Shown here piece by piece: positions 1 through 12,441 of a stretch of 64,000 nt of DNA. This stretch comes from Dysidea avara (taxonomy: Eukaryota; Porifera; Demospongiae; Dictyoceratida; Dysideidae). The notes below the pieces were generated by a model that saw only the letters and a list, made by a program, of their open reading frames with translations, did not search any database and was not told the DNA's origin. Location: contig NC_089276.1 in assembly GCF_963678975.1 (NCBI RefSeq), forward strand, positions 19,528,726 to 19,592,725, written 5' to 3'. Made by a program: the position numbers and the translations under genes. Positions within the stretch are counted from its first letter, which is position 1, and every line of letters begins with the position of its first letter.

Positions 1-689
1 ACCAAATTTGAAGAAAATCGCTCTTGCCATTTACGAGATACGAGCGAACAAAATTTCGTTTTAATTTCTTCGTTTTTCTATTCATTTCGCACACTTCGCA
101 AAAGTCGCCATAAAACACGAATGCATGCTCGGATTGGGCTGAAATTTGGCACACTTAAGGGGCTCATTAAGGCGGATCTCCGCACCAACCTTGGTAGGAA
201 TCTGATGAACATTCACGGAGTTATGACCGATTATTTTCGTAAAATAAGGTCGAAGGTCTATCACGCCTACAGGGTAAACTCCTTGGAGGAATCAGTTGAA
301 AATTGATATGTAGATGGAGCAGCCATCGTAGGAGTGCCTTTTTGCAGTTTGAAAGGAATCGGGATAAAGACCATGGAGATATGATACAAAACCCAACCTG
401 TGTCAAAATTACGCGATCGATTTTTATGAATAAAAAACTATCAGTTTTCGTGCCTACCAGGAAAACTGCTTAGAGCAACGAGCTGAAAATCAGTATGTAT
501 CTGGAATAATCATCATAGAAAGTTCTTGCAGTAGTACAGAAGAATCGGAGTACAAACCACTGAGTTATGATTGGAAAGGCAACTACGTGTAGTAAATGCG
601 AGATCGAGATACTCTAATAGAACAGTCACCCTAATAGAGCATTCAGCTGCGTTTATAATTTACTCAATTATATTACATTGCAAGTTATT

Positions 690-1395
690 CTGTAGGGAAT
701 TCAGCTACAAACAAGTCACCCTGTAGTCAGATCAGCTAGAAGAAGGTACCTAATAGAGAGTTCAGCTACACAGAAACCATCATGTAGAGAGTTCAACTGC
801 AAACAAATCACCCTGTAGAGAATTCAGCTGCAAACAAATTCCCCTGTAGAGAGATCAGCTAGAAGAAGTTACCTTGTAGAGAGTTCAGCTACAAAGAAAC
901 CACCATGTAGAGAGTTCAGCTGCAAACAAACCACCCAGTAGAAAGTTCCGCTATGAACAGATCACCCTGTAGAGAGTTCAGTTAGAAACAAGTCATCCTG
1001 TAGAGAGGTCAGCTAGAAGAAGTCACCTTGTAGAGAGTTCAGCTACAAAGAAACCACCATGTAAGAGAGTTCAGCTGCAAACAAATCACCTGTAGAGAGT
1101 TCAGCTACAAACAAGTCACCCTGTAGAGAGATCAGCTAGAAACAAGTCACCCTGTAGAGAGTTCAGCTAGAAGAAGTTACAATGTAGAGAGTTCAGCTAC
1201 AAAGAAACTACCATGTAGAGAGTTCAGCTGCAAACAAATCGCCCTGTAGAGAATTCAGCTACAAACAAATCGCCCTGTAGAAAGATCAGCTAGACGAAGT
1301 TACCTTGTAGAGAGTTCAGCTACAAACAAGTCATCCAGTAGAGAGATCAGCTAGAGGGATCACCTTGTAGATAGTTCAGCTACAAAGAAATCACC
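690..1395 (+). repeat. 31-bp minisatellite of element copy A
   Basis: These are imperfect tandem units of about 31 bp built on GTAGAGAGTTCAGCTACAAA followed by a short CAAATCACCCT-like stretch. Two main variants (GTTCAGCTAC and GATCAGCTAG) alternate irregularly. It matches the arrays at 27810-30815 and 56255-58745. Confidence 0.9.
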
Positions 1396-1502
1396 CTGCT
1401 TCATCTTTTCTTCTTCCTGTGGTAAAGAAAAAATGATAGGTTAAAAGCCCTAAAGCTGGCCATAGGCCGGCTTTGGGGTATACAAATACAATAAGAAGTG
1501 AA

Positions 1503-1831
1503 ATCTAATCCAAAACAGCCAAGCTGTTAAAAAAAAGTGCGGCCCTCAGAAAGGCTATGGTGAAAAAAGATGTGAAATCCAAGGTGACGGCCAAGAAATG
1601 GCAGTGATGGTAGGTTAATGGTAAAAATTTTAATAACGACAATTCAGATGAATTTTGTGCCAAGACCAAGCGGCACCAAATTCACCTGAATTGTTGTTAT
1701 TAAAATTTTTACCATTAACCTACCATCACAGACATTTCTTGGCCGCCACCTTGGATTTCACATCTTTTTTTGACCATAGCCTTTCTGAGGGCCACACTCT
1801 TTTTTTACAGATTGGCTGTTTTGGATTAGAT
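1503..1831. repeat. Long terminal palindrome module, copy A
   Basis: The two arms are about 155 bp each. The left arm begins ATCTAATCCAAAACAGCC and the right arm ends GGCTGTTTTGGATTAGAT. They meet at a short loop containing AAGACCAAGC. The arms are imperfect (for example GACAATTCAGATG opposite CACCTGAATTGTTG). Copies are at 32473-32796 and 55750-56077. Confidence 0.88.
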
Positions 1832-1989
1832 GTCAACATTTCCCTGAAAAGTGAAGATTTACAGTTTCTACTTATTATTTACCCATCAAGCATACATAAA
1901 ATAGGAACTGAGGCATAAATGTTGAGCATAATTTTGAAAATAATAGGCAAATGTTTCGAGTACTGCTCTAAAGCATAATACCTGTAGGT

Positions 1990-2760
1990 ACAAAAAAAAA
2001 ACATAATAAGTGGGTCCCTATTTCTCAAGTATTGCAAGAGCACAGGAAGTGGGGTACCATCATCCAATGTGAGCCCACCTATACATTTTGTCCAATCCTT
2101 GTAAAGACATAAGCTGGCTATTCGAATGATTGTTAACAAGAGACGAACCAGAAAAACAACACTGTATTGGACATAGAACACTGCCACTTGATGGCCAAGC
2201 ATGCAGAGAGTGTGTTAACAAAATGGAAAGCCTCATGAAGTATCATACCATCCACCAACATAACCACTAGCGTAAACAACCCCTGGCAATCTTTCACAGC
2301 CTCCTGTACAACTTCTGCTCTCCAAAGCCCCAGACACTAGGACTGAATCAGAAGAATAGCAACAATAAGATGGGGTGGGGTGTTATTATCAATGACATGA
2401 CTGCCAAATGCTAACTCCACTGAGTCCACCCTGATTCCTGGATCAGTAGAATCAGTTTTCTAATAACTGACTCACACAAAATGTGCACCCATGCTTCAGC
2501 AACCAAGTCACCAATGCAGTCCCATATCTCATTGTGATGTCTTACCATTAGCTCTCCCTTCTACAAACCAGGCCATTGTGCAAAGAAATGTGTTCCCACA
2601 ACCATCACATCTGAAAGACAGCCTATCCCCCAAAAACTCCATTTGAGCAAGGTCAAAATTGCATTGCTCCAATGGAACCAATGGTAAGTAATCCTCTGAA
2701 TAACTCACTGGCGAGAAGGAGGCAAATGCTATTCATGGTGCAGTCATAACATTTCACTTC
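1990..2760 (-). pseudogene. Decayed copy of a retroelement zinc-knuckle plus nuclease-like domain
   Basis: In the minus-strand frames I can read FRCDGCGNTF, then HHNEIWDCIGDLVAEAW, and further on SLCLYKDWTKCIGG with TLDDGTPLP. These line up in order with the better copy at 11821-12441 (CNGCSATFSVEHALDC, HNEVHDTIGDL, LRATMLCVRGSR). Frameshifts and stops separate the pieces, so it is not functional. The C-x2-C-x7-H-x3-C pattern followed by a conserved nuclease-like block resembles the C-terminal region of retroelements that use a restriction-like endonuclease. That family assignment is an inference. Confidence 0.5.
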
Positions 2761-3774
2761 TCTCCTGGATTAAAAAGCTGAGTGCAACTGGTCACCATGG
2801 CAGGGTGGGGAGAATGAGCCCACTCCTTTAATAACATCCACTATCACACTCACAGCCTGTCTGATGGATGCAAACATGCCAGCAGGGATCATAAATTCCA
2901 AGACCACTACATCAAATAGGGAGAAAGAACAGTGAGCACCATCAAACAAGGTGAAAAGAATCTCTCCACAATAGCACTTTGGAGCGAACAAAACACAACA
3001 CCACAGTTGTGTGTTAAATGCACTTACATTGAAGGGATTTGGTAAAACAAATCATGACTCGTCTCAACCAATCACCCCACCCAGAAAGGCATGGCCAATT
3101 GTAAAGAAACACCTAAACCAGCAAACTCCTCATCTACTACAGCAATGCCACCACTTGGATAGTTCTGGGAAATTACCATGCTTTGGACCAAGTACAACAA
3201 ACAATGTACTAGGAATGAACATTGGGCAAGGGTCTCACACGTGCTGAGTCATCGACTTAACCAATTCTGGACATAAATCACCATCATCCTTTGGAGTCTG
3301 AGGGACCATATAGCCATAGGATAGAAAAAGCATTGAAAGATCATCATGAGTGATCCACTCTATCAACAGTCATGCAGAAAAAGCAGTTGAATGTATTGCT
3401 CTGGTCTTTTGCTTAGCCAAGTTTCGATATTCATGCCCTTTTTGGTAATATGCTAGTTGCCTCAGATGTCCTGGGGTGCACCTTATTATACTTGGCGAGT
3501 GATAATAGTTCAATATTTTGATAACTGATGGTATTGGCAACAGGCCTATATATACATGTTGTTAATAAGGAAATGACTACAACAGAACCACAGCACATAG
3601 GCATTCCAGCTCTATTCACACCATATTAAAGGCATTATGAGCATTAACAAGCAGAACACTCCTTCATGATCATCATAGAGATCAATCAAAGTGCCCTTTG
3701 TACCAGACTTCATTCCAGACACCAACTGATCACTGCTTGCAACACTCAGAATAGTAGTGTGGCATAGTGCAATA
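2761..3774. other. Unassigned interval, possibly 5' part of the decayed retroelement
   Basis: I see no exon, RNA gene or clear repeat boundary here. Minus-strand open stretches (for example 2770-2991) may belong to the same decayed retroelement as 1990-2760, but I could not match them to a domain. Confidence 0.3.
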
Positions 3775-4379
3775 GTTGTGCACTTTTATGAAACTTTCCA
3801 TATAAGTTGTACTCCTTGTGACATATATTTTTGATATAGTGGCATCACATATTTGACCTTTGGTGACCTTTACAGCCATTTTTGTATTGAAAAAATTCCT
3901 TGTTTTTGGTCTTTATCTCCCTGAGGTATTATTTTACACAATTTCAAATTAAAGGTGCTGCTAAAACAAACTAGCTACTCGGTTTTTATTTGAAGTCAAT
4001 AGGCAATTGTATTCCAAAGTTATGATTATTATAGCCATGAAATTCTATGAATTACTTGCTCATTAGTAATTTACATGCAAGGGCAAAGAATTCAATGGCT
4101 TATAAAAATGATAACTTTGTAGTGGAATGAGATACTAACTTCAAACACAAGTCAATATAGTTTTCAGAGCAACAAAATTTAATTTGATACTGTGTTTTAC
4201 AGTGTAAATAATGTCGCAGGGAGATAAAGAAAAAATAATGATGATTAATTTTCAATGAAAAAATGGCTGTAAAGGTGACCAAAGGTCAAATCTGTGATGG
4301 CAATATAAAAAAGACATATGTCATGAGGAGCACAATTTGTGTGGAAAGTTTCATAATTGTATCACAAAGTGAATGAGAT
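3775..4379. mobile_element. Miniature element with about 115-bp terminal inverted repeats
   Basis: The left arm (ATGAAACTTTCC, then TTGACCTTTGGTGACC and TTTACAGCCATTTTT, 3775-3890) is repeated as its reverse complement at about 4257-4379. About 370 bp of AT-rich sequence lies between. The arms are diverged, so the insertion is old. No target duplication could be fixed. Confidence 0.7.
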
Positions 4380-5750
4380 GCTCATATTTTGGTGCTATGC
4401 TGCTCTACTAGAAGAAACTTCTGCCAGTGAAAGGAGTCTGATCTACAAAAAAAAACCCACTACTCCTCAGGCTAGCTACTGTCTGTACAAGCAGCTATTT
4501 CCACAAATGAGTAAGTAACATTAAAGCAAGTATCTTTTGCCTTTTTCAGCATTACCACAGCTGATTGTGACCTTACTCACGAGAGCACCATCTGCCTGCT
4601 TTAATATATAATAGTCTACAATATCCACAAAGGATGGAAATTCTGAACTGGGGAGAAGTTCATCACCCATCATCAAGCACATCAAAAATTTTTTGATTTG
4701 CCATCAATAATGGTAATTTGCAGAACTCTTCCTGGTATTTCATTAAACAAATGGTAGCATGAATACTTCCTCTAAGCTGATAAAGGTGTTCATAATCCTC
4801 CTTTTCAGTACCGCCTCTCAGCTTAGGAGACATCGCATATCTGAGACATTTCACACCGTATCATGCTGTAATATGAAAGGGAACGCACAACCTTATCTGT
4901 ATAGTGGAATCTCAAACCCCTTGGGACCAGGGGTGATCCATAAGTCTGAAAAGTTAAACTAACATTGATAAAGCTATCGGTATTCTTCAACTACCCTAAT
5001 AGAACAGTCACTACTCTAATAAAGCAGTCAGTATCATAGTTCAGTTACCTGATAATCCAGATAAGTAAGGTCTGAGGTTCTACTGTAGTTGCTGCAACTA
5101 TGATATATTGCTTGAGCCAACACATCAACAACCTCACACCCCACTGGTCCACCGAGTTGATCATACTGCCTGCCACAATATATCCACCTCTATTGTTTCT
5201 TATTAATGTTGCACCATACGCTTTTTGCAGTTTATTATACCAACAACTATAATATACTTCTCACAGTATTACCGAACACCAGTAGTTAATGTAAACCCAG
5301 TGTTTATGCCAATTTACAAGATTTGTGTTCCAATAAATCTCCTAAAGAAACTGCTCCTCTATCAATTATGGTCACCTCACATTGACCCAAGGAACAACCA
5401 GTTTCCTCCCTTATCCTAGCAGCTTTCTTCTGGTAGGTTAGCTAGGCCAAGTCACTAGAAAAGGCTATGAGCAAGTCCATGTGTAGTGCATACATGAAAT
5501 TCCACAAGGAAGGAATATTATATATTTTAAACATACATGTATGCAGAAGGTGAAACTTACTTCAGATTTACATGTCACCGATGTTGGGTCACAGCCTAGA
5601 GGAGCATAACAGAATATAGTGCATACTTAAACCTTTACAAATGAATATACTAAACTTGAATAATTAATCCAATCAGATAATATTCTCAGGTGACTGCAAA
5701 ATGTCAACTTGGTGACAGTGATATATCTAACAATTACTCCACATATATTA
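4380..5750. other. No recognisable gene
   Basis: This is AT-rich sequence. A minus-strand open stretch at 4663-4854 has no domain I recognise. One copy of the dispersed TCTAATAGARCAGTCA-type motif pair lies at 4993-5032. Nothing else can be supported. Confidence 0.4.
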
Positions 5751-5965
5751 GGGAATTCTATAGGCAACTCTAATGGGCCCCCTTGTATTTTAAAATCTAG
5801 GCGGAAAAATCTAGGGTAAAAGTTGCAATACAGTATAAATTAGTTTTATGTATTTTCAGCCATTGTAAAGCCTGCAATGTTCAAAAACCCTGCACTTCCC
5901 AGAACCCTCTGAAATTCTATTGTAACAAGTATAAAGAATTTAAGTTCGATAAGGGATCATAGAAA

Positions 5966-6085
5966 AAAGTAGGGAGACAAGGGAGGTCGCCTACACCTGT
6001 ATAAGATATTTAATCTCTGATTCAATCTATACCGGATTATATGTCCACGAGTATATCTGCAGGTGTAGGCAACCCCCTACTTTTA
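5966..6085. repeat. Short inverted repeat
   Basis: The left arm, AAAGTAGGGAGACAAGGGAG then GTCGCCTACACCTG, pairs with CAGGTGTAGGC then AACCCCCTACTTTTA on the right, across about 45 bp. It looks like a decayed miniature element. Confidence 0.5.
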
Positions 6086-6109
6086 TTTCCATGTCAAACT
6101 TATTTTTCC

Positions 6110-7238
6110 TTACACTTGTTTGTTTACCATTATTATAACTGTTGAACTGCTAACTGTTAACTGATTATACCACATGAAAAGAAAGAAAGGAAGGTACTGG
6201 AGGTAATGTTTTCAACTGAACAAGCACCTTAACTATCAGCGCCTCTGCAATCATTCCAGTCACCATGGAAAATACGGATGATCCCCATTTATACACGTAG
6301 GGAAGCCATTGTGCTACCACAAATCGACACCTTTTGGCTGTCAGCAAAAGAAGTGGGACACAAAGGACAGACCTTCCAACTCACTAGCATTTAAAGCTTT
6401 TCACCCGCTCACCTACATAAATGTATTGTCACCTGCATAAAAATAATTTCCAGCCAGAAATCACCAATGTCGTCTACTAAAACTCAATCAGGACCTGCAT
6501 TGGCATCATGTGAGATGCAATTAATATGATTGTGGGTTTAAATTGAATCACGTGAGTGGATTTTAAATAGTATGCTGATGGCGGGAGTTTATTAATGATG
6601 ATATTCAACCATTTCAATGGATTAACGTTAGTTCACAGTTGATTATTCTACTATTCTGAGTTGATATAATGACACTGTACATAAATTATGAGCACTAAAT
6701 ATGGGAGGTGCTGATTGAATAAAGGAAAGGTATGAGCAAGGGTATGAGTCTTAACAGAGTCTCCGGAGCGCAATGTGTAAAACATAAAAGGAATACTACC
6801 TGTTGAAGAGTTAAAAGACAATTCATAAGAAAGTCCTTACATTGAGTTATTTATATCATGTGATATGGATAGAACCGTCATGGAGGATGGTAGATGGGTA
6901 AAATGATTGTAGTTCAGTCGTGCAGTAGTAAGTAAGTTGCAGATAACAGCAGTGTATAGGTTTAGCTAGGGGAAATGCACTTTAAACAACCAATTGCAAT
7001 TTGTGTATGAATACTCGTTTTTGAGCCCTCATGAATGTGGGTTCTGCATAAACTTGGCTAATTACAGGCAGCCAAGGGTTGATTCACTTGCACAAAGGTT
7101 GGAAAGTCTGAAAGGAGGACAAAGGTAAGTCTATGATGCATGCATTGATATACTGCAGTATGTCAAAAGGCACGTCTCGGAACGAAATGGTGTAAAATCA
7201 AGCCTGTTGTCTTAGCTGTTATCGAGTTATGCTTGCAT
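6110..7238. other. No recognisable gene
   Basis: This is unassigned AT-rich sequence. I see no exon with convincing domain content and no clear repeat ends. Confidence 0.35.
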
Positions 7239-7409
<171 letters not shown>

Positions 7410-7876
7410 TCAGTTAATCAGTCAGTAGAAAATTCCATTTAATACATAAATTATATTTTAAAATTTCGTAGCAATCTATTGTAAGTATTAATGGCCATAC
7501 TCAAGGCACTTTTGGGCTTGGTTATACCCTAACCAATATTGCCAATTGAAGGCACCAGGATGGCATTGTGAAGATGGTTTTGGGTGACCAGAAAAACTCA
7601 AACCTCCATGATCCTACACTATATCATACTATAGGATGTACTACAGATATACAGCAACATTCATGCAGTGTATATCAAGTCTAGAATCACCACTTGGGCA
7701 GTTTCCACATACTGTATCTTAGCTAACCTATGCAACTGAGTGACACCAGGCTACTTTTTCAGAGTATTCTAATTGTTTCCATGGTATCAACATAAATGCT
7801 GTGGAGCTCTAGATCTGAGCCTTAAATTAGAGCCAATGGTTCAATCGTTGTCTGAAATCAACCCTAAGCCCTTTGA

Positions 7877-8187
7877 CAGGGGCGTACTGAGGGGGGTTTC
7901 CAGGGGTTTCAGGAAACCCCTTTGGATTTTACACAGTACTTGAAACATCAAGGAATTGAAACTTCAGGTTTCCAGAATCTGGAATCTATCATGGAACAGG
8001 ACACATTGTAAACTTTTATCTTAGTTAAATAATAGTTTCTCACATGATAGCAACACGTATAGCTTATGATTTTGGTGAAAAGATCGTGATACTCTAATAA
8101 AGCAGTCAGGCAATATAGACTACTTTAATATAACAGTCACTTAGCTATAGTGGAAACACCTTTTCAAAATTCCTGCGTACGCCCCTG
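7877..8187. mobile_element. Miniature hAT-like element, CAGGGGCGTA ends
   Basis: It starts CAGGGGCGTACTGAGG and ends GCGTACGCCCCTG, so the terminal inverted repeat is CAGGGGCGTA. CTTTGA directly flanks both ends (7871-7876 and 8188-8193). Inside, at about 8088-8148, are two spaced copies of a CTCTAATARAGCAGTCA-type motif. The 795-bp element at 44584-45378 has the same ends. This end type is common among hAT elements, although the visible duplication is 6 bp rather than 8. Confidence 0.78.
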
Positions 8188-8225
8188 CTTTGAGTACACA
8201 CCTGTTTATGCATACACACATGCAC

Positions 8226-8269
8226 TCACACATACACACGCACGCACGCACACACACGCACACACACAC

Positions 8270-8308
<39 letters not shown>
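8226..8308. repeat. (CA)n microsatellite
   Basis: CA dinucleotide repeat with scattered CG units. Confidence 0.95.
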
Positions 8309-8310
<2 letters not shown>

Positions 8311-9687
8311 GTAGTGTAGTTTTAGTACAGGTTTTCAGTTAAGTTGTAATTTAGTTTTAGTACTAGTAGGAAAAAAATTTTTTAGTTTAGCTTTAGCAAA
8401 CTTATGATAAAAACTGTTAGTTTTGATTTAGTATAGTAGTGTAGTACACAAAAAGTAATTTATGCCTACTAAAATAGGTTTTAGTTTTGTAAACTAACAC
8501 AATATACTATTTTAAATGTTTAAGTTCAGTAAATAAAGTTTAGTTTTAGTAAAATTCAGATTACAGCTTTTAGTGTTGGTTTTATATAGCTAGTACACTA
8601 TAAAAGTAAATTATGCTTACTAAAAATTAATAAGCTTTAGTTATGCAATGCTCACCACACAGTGGTTATAAGGAATCTCAAGCAGGGCCTGATTTATACC
8701 ACAATAGTATTCACACATATGCGACTGGCTACTTTCTGTAAACATCATACTAGGGTATTTTATTCTATTTGAGTAACTGCTACTCATGTCTGCCTATAAT
8801 TGCATTTACAAGTGAACCACTTGAATATGGTATCATCAGGGAATTTATTTTTGCCTTTAAAGATGACTACTATTACTGATGATAAAATTCAGGTTAAAGC
8901 TGCACTAATTAGTTTAGAAATACAGAAATGTAGATGTTTAAATAGCAGTGTTTTTATGTCTGACACTGCTTCCAATATAGCTACTGTGTCTACCCATGTA
9001 GCATTGTCTTTGTAGACAATACAGACAATGCCATATGATGGCACAGAAAAGTTGTTGGAGAGATATATGTAGCTAGCTTGTCTTCAAATTACAACACTAA
9101 TAGTACTAGTATTTCAGACAAAATAGAAATTATTTACTCTGACAAGTAGAAAATTTACATAGTCAAACTTCTCTATTGTTCACCATTTCAGTACTGCAGC
9201 TTTGGAAATACTGTATGTTTAGTATAACTTCAGTACAAGGTGAAATTCTCACAAACCCTATGGAACTTGTGTTCAAGGTCACTCCTATGGTATATTCATT
9301 TATCAATATCTCCTAGCAACCAAGGGAGAGTGATTGTTATTTAATCAGCTAAACAAGTACATTGCAGAGCACAGGCTATTTCTTTGCATGTACTTTGATC
9401 TGACATCCAAGAGACTAGATCTATCATAGTACACTGTAGCTATCACTGGGTTACTACAAAATGCAACTATACCAAATACATTGCCTAATTAGTTATAACC
9501 ACTGAATTTTCAATGAGTGTGTGCAGCAGTGTGTATGTGCTACTGTCTGATATAATAGTGTTTTCTAAACAGAATATTCACTCTACCTTGCTGCACCGTT
9601 TACACCACATGTTCACAATTACATTGGCAATTGTGTGTACTCTTAGACTAGTGGGCTGTCCACACTGGTAAATAGTGTTTACGACGA
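8311..9687. other. No gene; TAGTTTTAGT-rich low-complexity stretch at the left
   Basis: From 8311 to about 8640 the sequence is rich in degenerate TTTAGTTTTAGTA units. The remainder to 9687 has no recognisable exon or repeat end. Confidence 0.45.
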
Positions 9688-10054
9688 TTAGGCCACTCCA
9701 ATATAATTCATTGGTTCCCATAACGTCAGGATGCTGAAGCCATGCGGGCATGCGGCTCATTATTGATTATTCATTGTGGCTATTGCTATTCATTACACAA
9801 TTCATAGCCCAAAAAGCAACCATACATGAGGTAATTAAATACCACAAGAATGCAGTTGTAAAGTATTAAACTATAAGGTGGCTATGAATATAGTAAAAGC
9901 TATCAGCTAAGTTGTGATTCTAAATATGATTACTGTTATGGATCAGGTGTCATTATAATGAATAAAATGTTCAGTTAACAGCATAATGAATAAAACCATA
10001 CAGTAGAGTAGATACGTATGTGCGGGAACAATGAATTATATTGGAGTGGCCTAA
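9688..10054. mobile_element. Miniature element with about 30-bp TIRs (TTAGGCCACTCC)
   Basis: The left end TTAGGCCACTCCAATATAAT, continuing TCATTG, is repeated inverted at 10024-10054. About 300 bp of noncoding sequence lies between. The ends begin TTA and finish TAA, and no unambiguous target duplication is visible. Confidence 0.7.
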
Positions 10055-10578
10055 TACAGAGTTGGCAGACTGCACAAAGCCAACTTAGCTAGCTATTCAA
10101 TTTCTGAATAACTGGGAAGTGGGAACTCATTGTTGCAAGCAGTACTGAAAAGAGGTCTGATTACTAGAAACCGAATATATAGCTACCCCTAGTTTAATCA
10201 TTCAATTAATTCATAATTGGCCATACTGGTTCACATCAATGATGCGTACCTACTAATTGATGCAATACAAAAGCTTGCGTACCTGAACAAGGCTTGACTA
10301 AAGCGAACACCAGAATCAGCCCTAGCAGTAGGCACTGTAACCACCAGTGTAGTCCGTGTTGTGAAAACACCATCAGGCTAGCTCGACTTGCCGCTAGCTC
10401 TCTGGCGGTAGCTAGATAATTTAAACGAAGATTGAAAATACTGTTGACTTGTATGGCGAAGCCGATGGCGAAGCCGGTCACGAACGACTATACAGGAAGT
10501 ACAAGGGGAAGTACGTATCGGTATTTCGATCCATTTGTAAGGGATTTCGTAATTTGAATGAAATCCATTGTCCGGCAT

Positions 10579-10655
10579 TGAGCTTATTATTATTATTATT
10601 ATTATTAACACTTACAGTGACCAGCACTGAAGGTCTGACAGCAACATGATCCCAG
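10579..10655 (-). mobile_element. 3' tail of a LINE/SINE-like element
   Basis: Read on the minus strand, TTGCTGTCAGACC, then TTCAGTGCTGGTCACTGTAA, is followed by a (TAA)n tail. The same tail occurs at 37669-37752 (plus) and 62890-63002 (minus). This is a 5'-truncated retroposon end. Confidence 0.6.
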
Positions 10656-11820
10656 GATTCCAGTTAGGCCATCATTATTATATTGCAGCTTGTTTCCCGT
10701 CACCCAATGGAGCAAAAGCTGATGTGGGTGGGAGGTTGATTATTGATTATTAATAATACACTTGACTCTTGTTATTTCAGTTTCTGACTGCTCTATTAGA
10801 GTATCTAGATCTTGAAGGCTAACGGATCTTTACACCTATGCTAGCCTCCCCCCAAGCTCGCTCCCAAGTCTTTGTGGTCTGGGGGCGAGACTACACTTGA
10901 TTTATTTAACAATTATATAAATTTGTAAATAAGTAGCTAACTACATATGTACGAATATACTCATGATTGAGTTTGTACATTAACAATTATATATATATAT
11001 ACACCTATTCACCCTGTGGTACAACTCAAGAGTGCAGGGACTTCATGCACAGCTAATGCATATACTTAGTCACTCCAGAGTTTATTCTAGGATTTCTCTA
11101 TTGGGGGATCAGGAATTTGGGGGTGACCAGGTGAAAGTCTATATAGCAGCTAGCTACAGGTGTCCAGTTTATAACCTGTGATTGCATGATTGGTTAGTTG
11201 AGTACTAGAATTTCATACATCAGTGTTGCTGCTATAGGGCCATTCAGGCCCATTCTCAAAACAAGGACTGTTTAGATCTGGAGATTAAATCTTAGGGTAC
11301 TTCAGCTGGTTTGTGCATGGTATTTAAAAGTAGAAACCTTTTAAGATTTTCTGAGATACAATTAAGGACAATAGTTTTTCAAAAGTTGAATGTACTATTT
11401 TGAAAAGAAGCTTAATTCAAGAAACAGTAAATTTAGGTTCTGTAAAACATAAATACTTTACTGTGTAGGAATTTTTGAGACTCATACATATACCCTAGGA
11501 TGTATTATAAATTAAAGTGTGCAATGCTTGTTTGCAAAATGCAGCTAAACATAAACGCACTATAATATTATACAGATTATTATTGCATTTAACTAGTAAT
11601 GCAGTACATGTAGCTATTACTGCGTTATATATTACACTTCTTATCATTTTACATTTCACGGAAATAAGAAAATACGTAGCTACTGGGCTGCTCCAGGATT
11701 TTTGGTGACTGGTTTCTGACTCAGAAGCATAGATAGCTAGACTTCGATGAAGACCAACAAAAAGAAGGTAACTACATGCTGAAAATAACTGCCCTCCCAG
11801 TGAACTAACCTATATTAATA
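10656..11820. other. No recognisable gene; small hairpin
   Basis: One short hairpin at about 10849-10893 (GAGCGAGC...TAGTCTCGCCCCC on the minus strand) resembles the TAGTCTCGC mini-elements elsewhere in the window. Otherwise the stretch is unassigned and AT-rich. Confidence 0.35.
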
Positions 11821-12441
11821 TCACTGATAAAGTACAACCACCCCCAATGACCGCCATCTTTCCCGAGAACCCCGAACACAAAGCATAGTAGCACGAAGGA
11901 TTGCAAAGGAGAGTCTTGCTATTACCCAGCCCATGACAACACTATATGGCTTTTCCCACTTAGCAGCCAAATAATCAGCTAGACACTTTAAATATGCTTC
12001 ACCGCCAAGTAGTCCATCAACACTAAAGCAAAGTAGGGAAAAAACTATCATGGTGTGCTTGACAAGCTAGAGAATACTTCCTTTGTTTGCTTGAGGTGAA
12101 TGACTGCAATATGAAGGAGCATCAGTATCAACTACATGCACATCAAAAATGGCATCACCTTGGGGTTCCCAAACACCATGCACTCTTAAATCAGCAATCA
12201 AAGTTTCAGAGGTGGAGCCATCAATAGTAGATTCACAAACAATAGGTTCCTTCTGAACTTGTTTCCATACCAAAGAGGACAAATCCCCAATAGTGTCATG
12301 AACTTCATTGTGTTGTTGGGAAACTAGACCACCAACATGACAATCCAAAGCATGCTCCACACTAAATGTAGCACTACAACCATTGCAGTAATTAAAATAA
12401 GGAGACAGGTTCAACAGAGGCTTTCTGTACTGCGATGCCAT
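11821..12441 (-). pseudogene. Retroelement C-terminal zinc-knuckle and nuclease-like domain, one in-frame stop
   Basis: A single minus-strand frame runs from 12441 to 11821, broken only by a TAG at 12067-12069. Residues about 19-34 form C-x2-C-x7-H-x3-C (CNGCSATFSVEHALDC). HNEVHDTIGDL and an Ala-Asp-Leu / Phe-Asp-Val segment (IADLRVHGVW, AIFDVHV) follow, which could be a PD-(D/E)XK-type core. After the stop, in the same frame, come FSVDGLLGGEAYLK, SVVMGWVIARLSF and LRATMLCVRGSR. A zinc knuckle followed by a nuclease fits the C-terminus of retroelements that encode a restriction-like endonuclease. I infer the class from the motif order. No reverse transcriptase lies upstream, so the copy is truncated. 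Confidence 0.55.

Larger units (their letters stand above)
1..1831 (+). mobile_element. Hairpin-minisatellite-palindrome element, family 1, copy A (left end outside window)
   Basis: This is the remaining part of a large nonautonomous element. Its order is a unique head (1-690), a 31-bp minisatellite (about 690-1395), a short bridge with the GGCCATAGGCCGGCTTTGG palindrome (about 1450-1485) and a long terminal palindrome (1503-1831). The same order occurs at 26951-32796 (same orientation) and 55751-59621 (opposite orientation), which defines the unit. The terminal hairpin seen in the other copies lies left of the window. The right end reads GGATTAGAT and is followed by unique sequence. It has no coding capacity; the short open frames in the head are not conserved between copies. 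Confidence 0.8.

Noticed and set aside
1655-1918. Plus-strand 87-codon frame (and similar ones at 32351, 55727 and 55939)
   Set aside because: They are translations of the palindromic module common to three repeat copies and change frame between copies.
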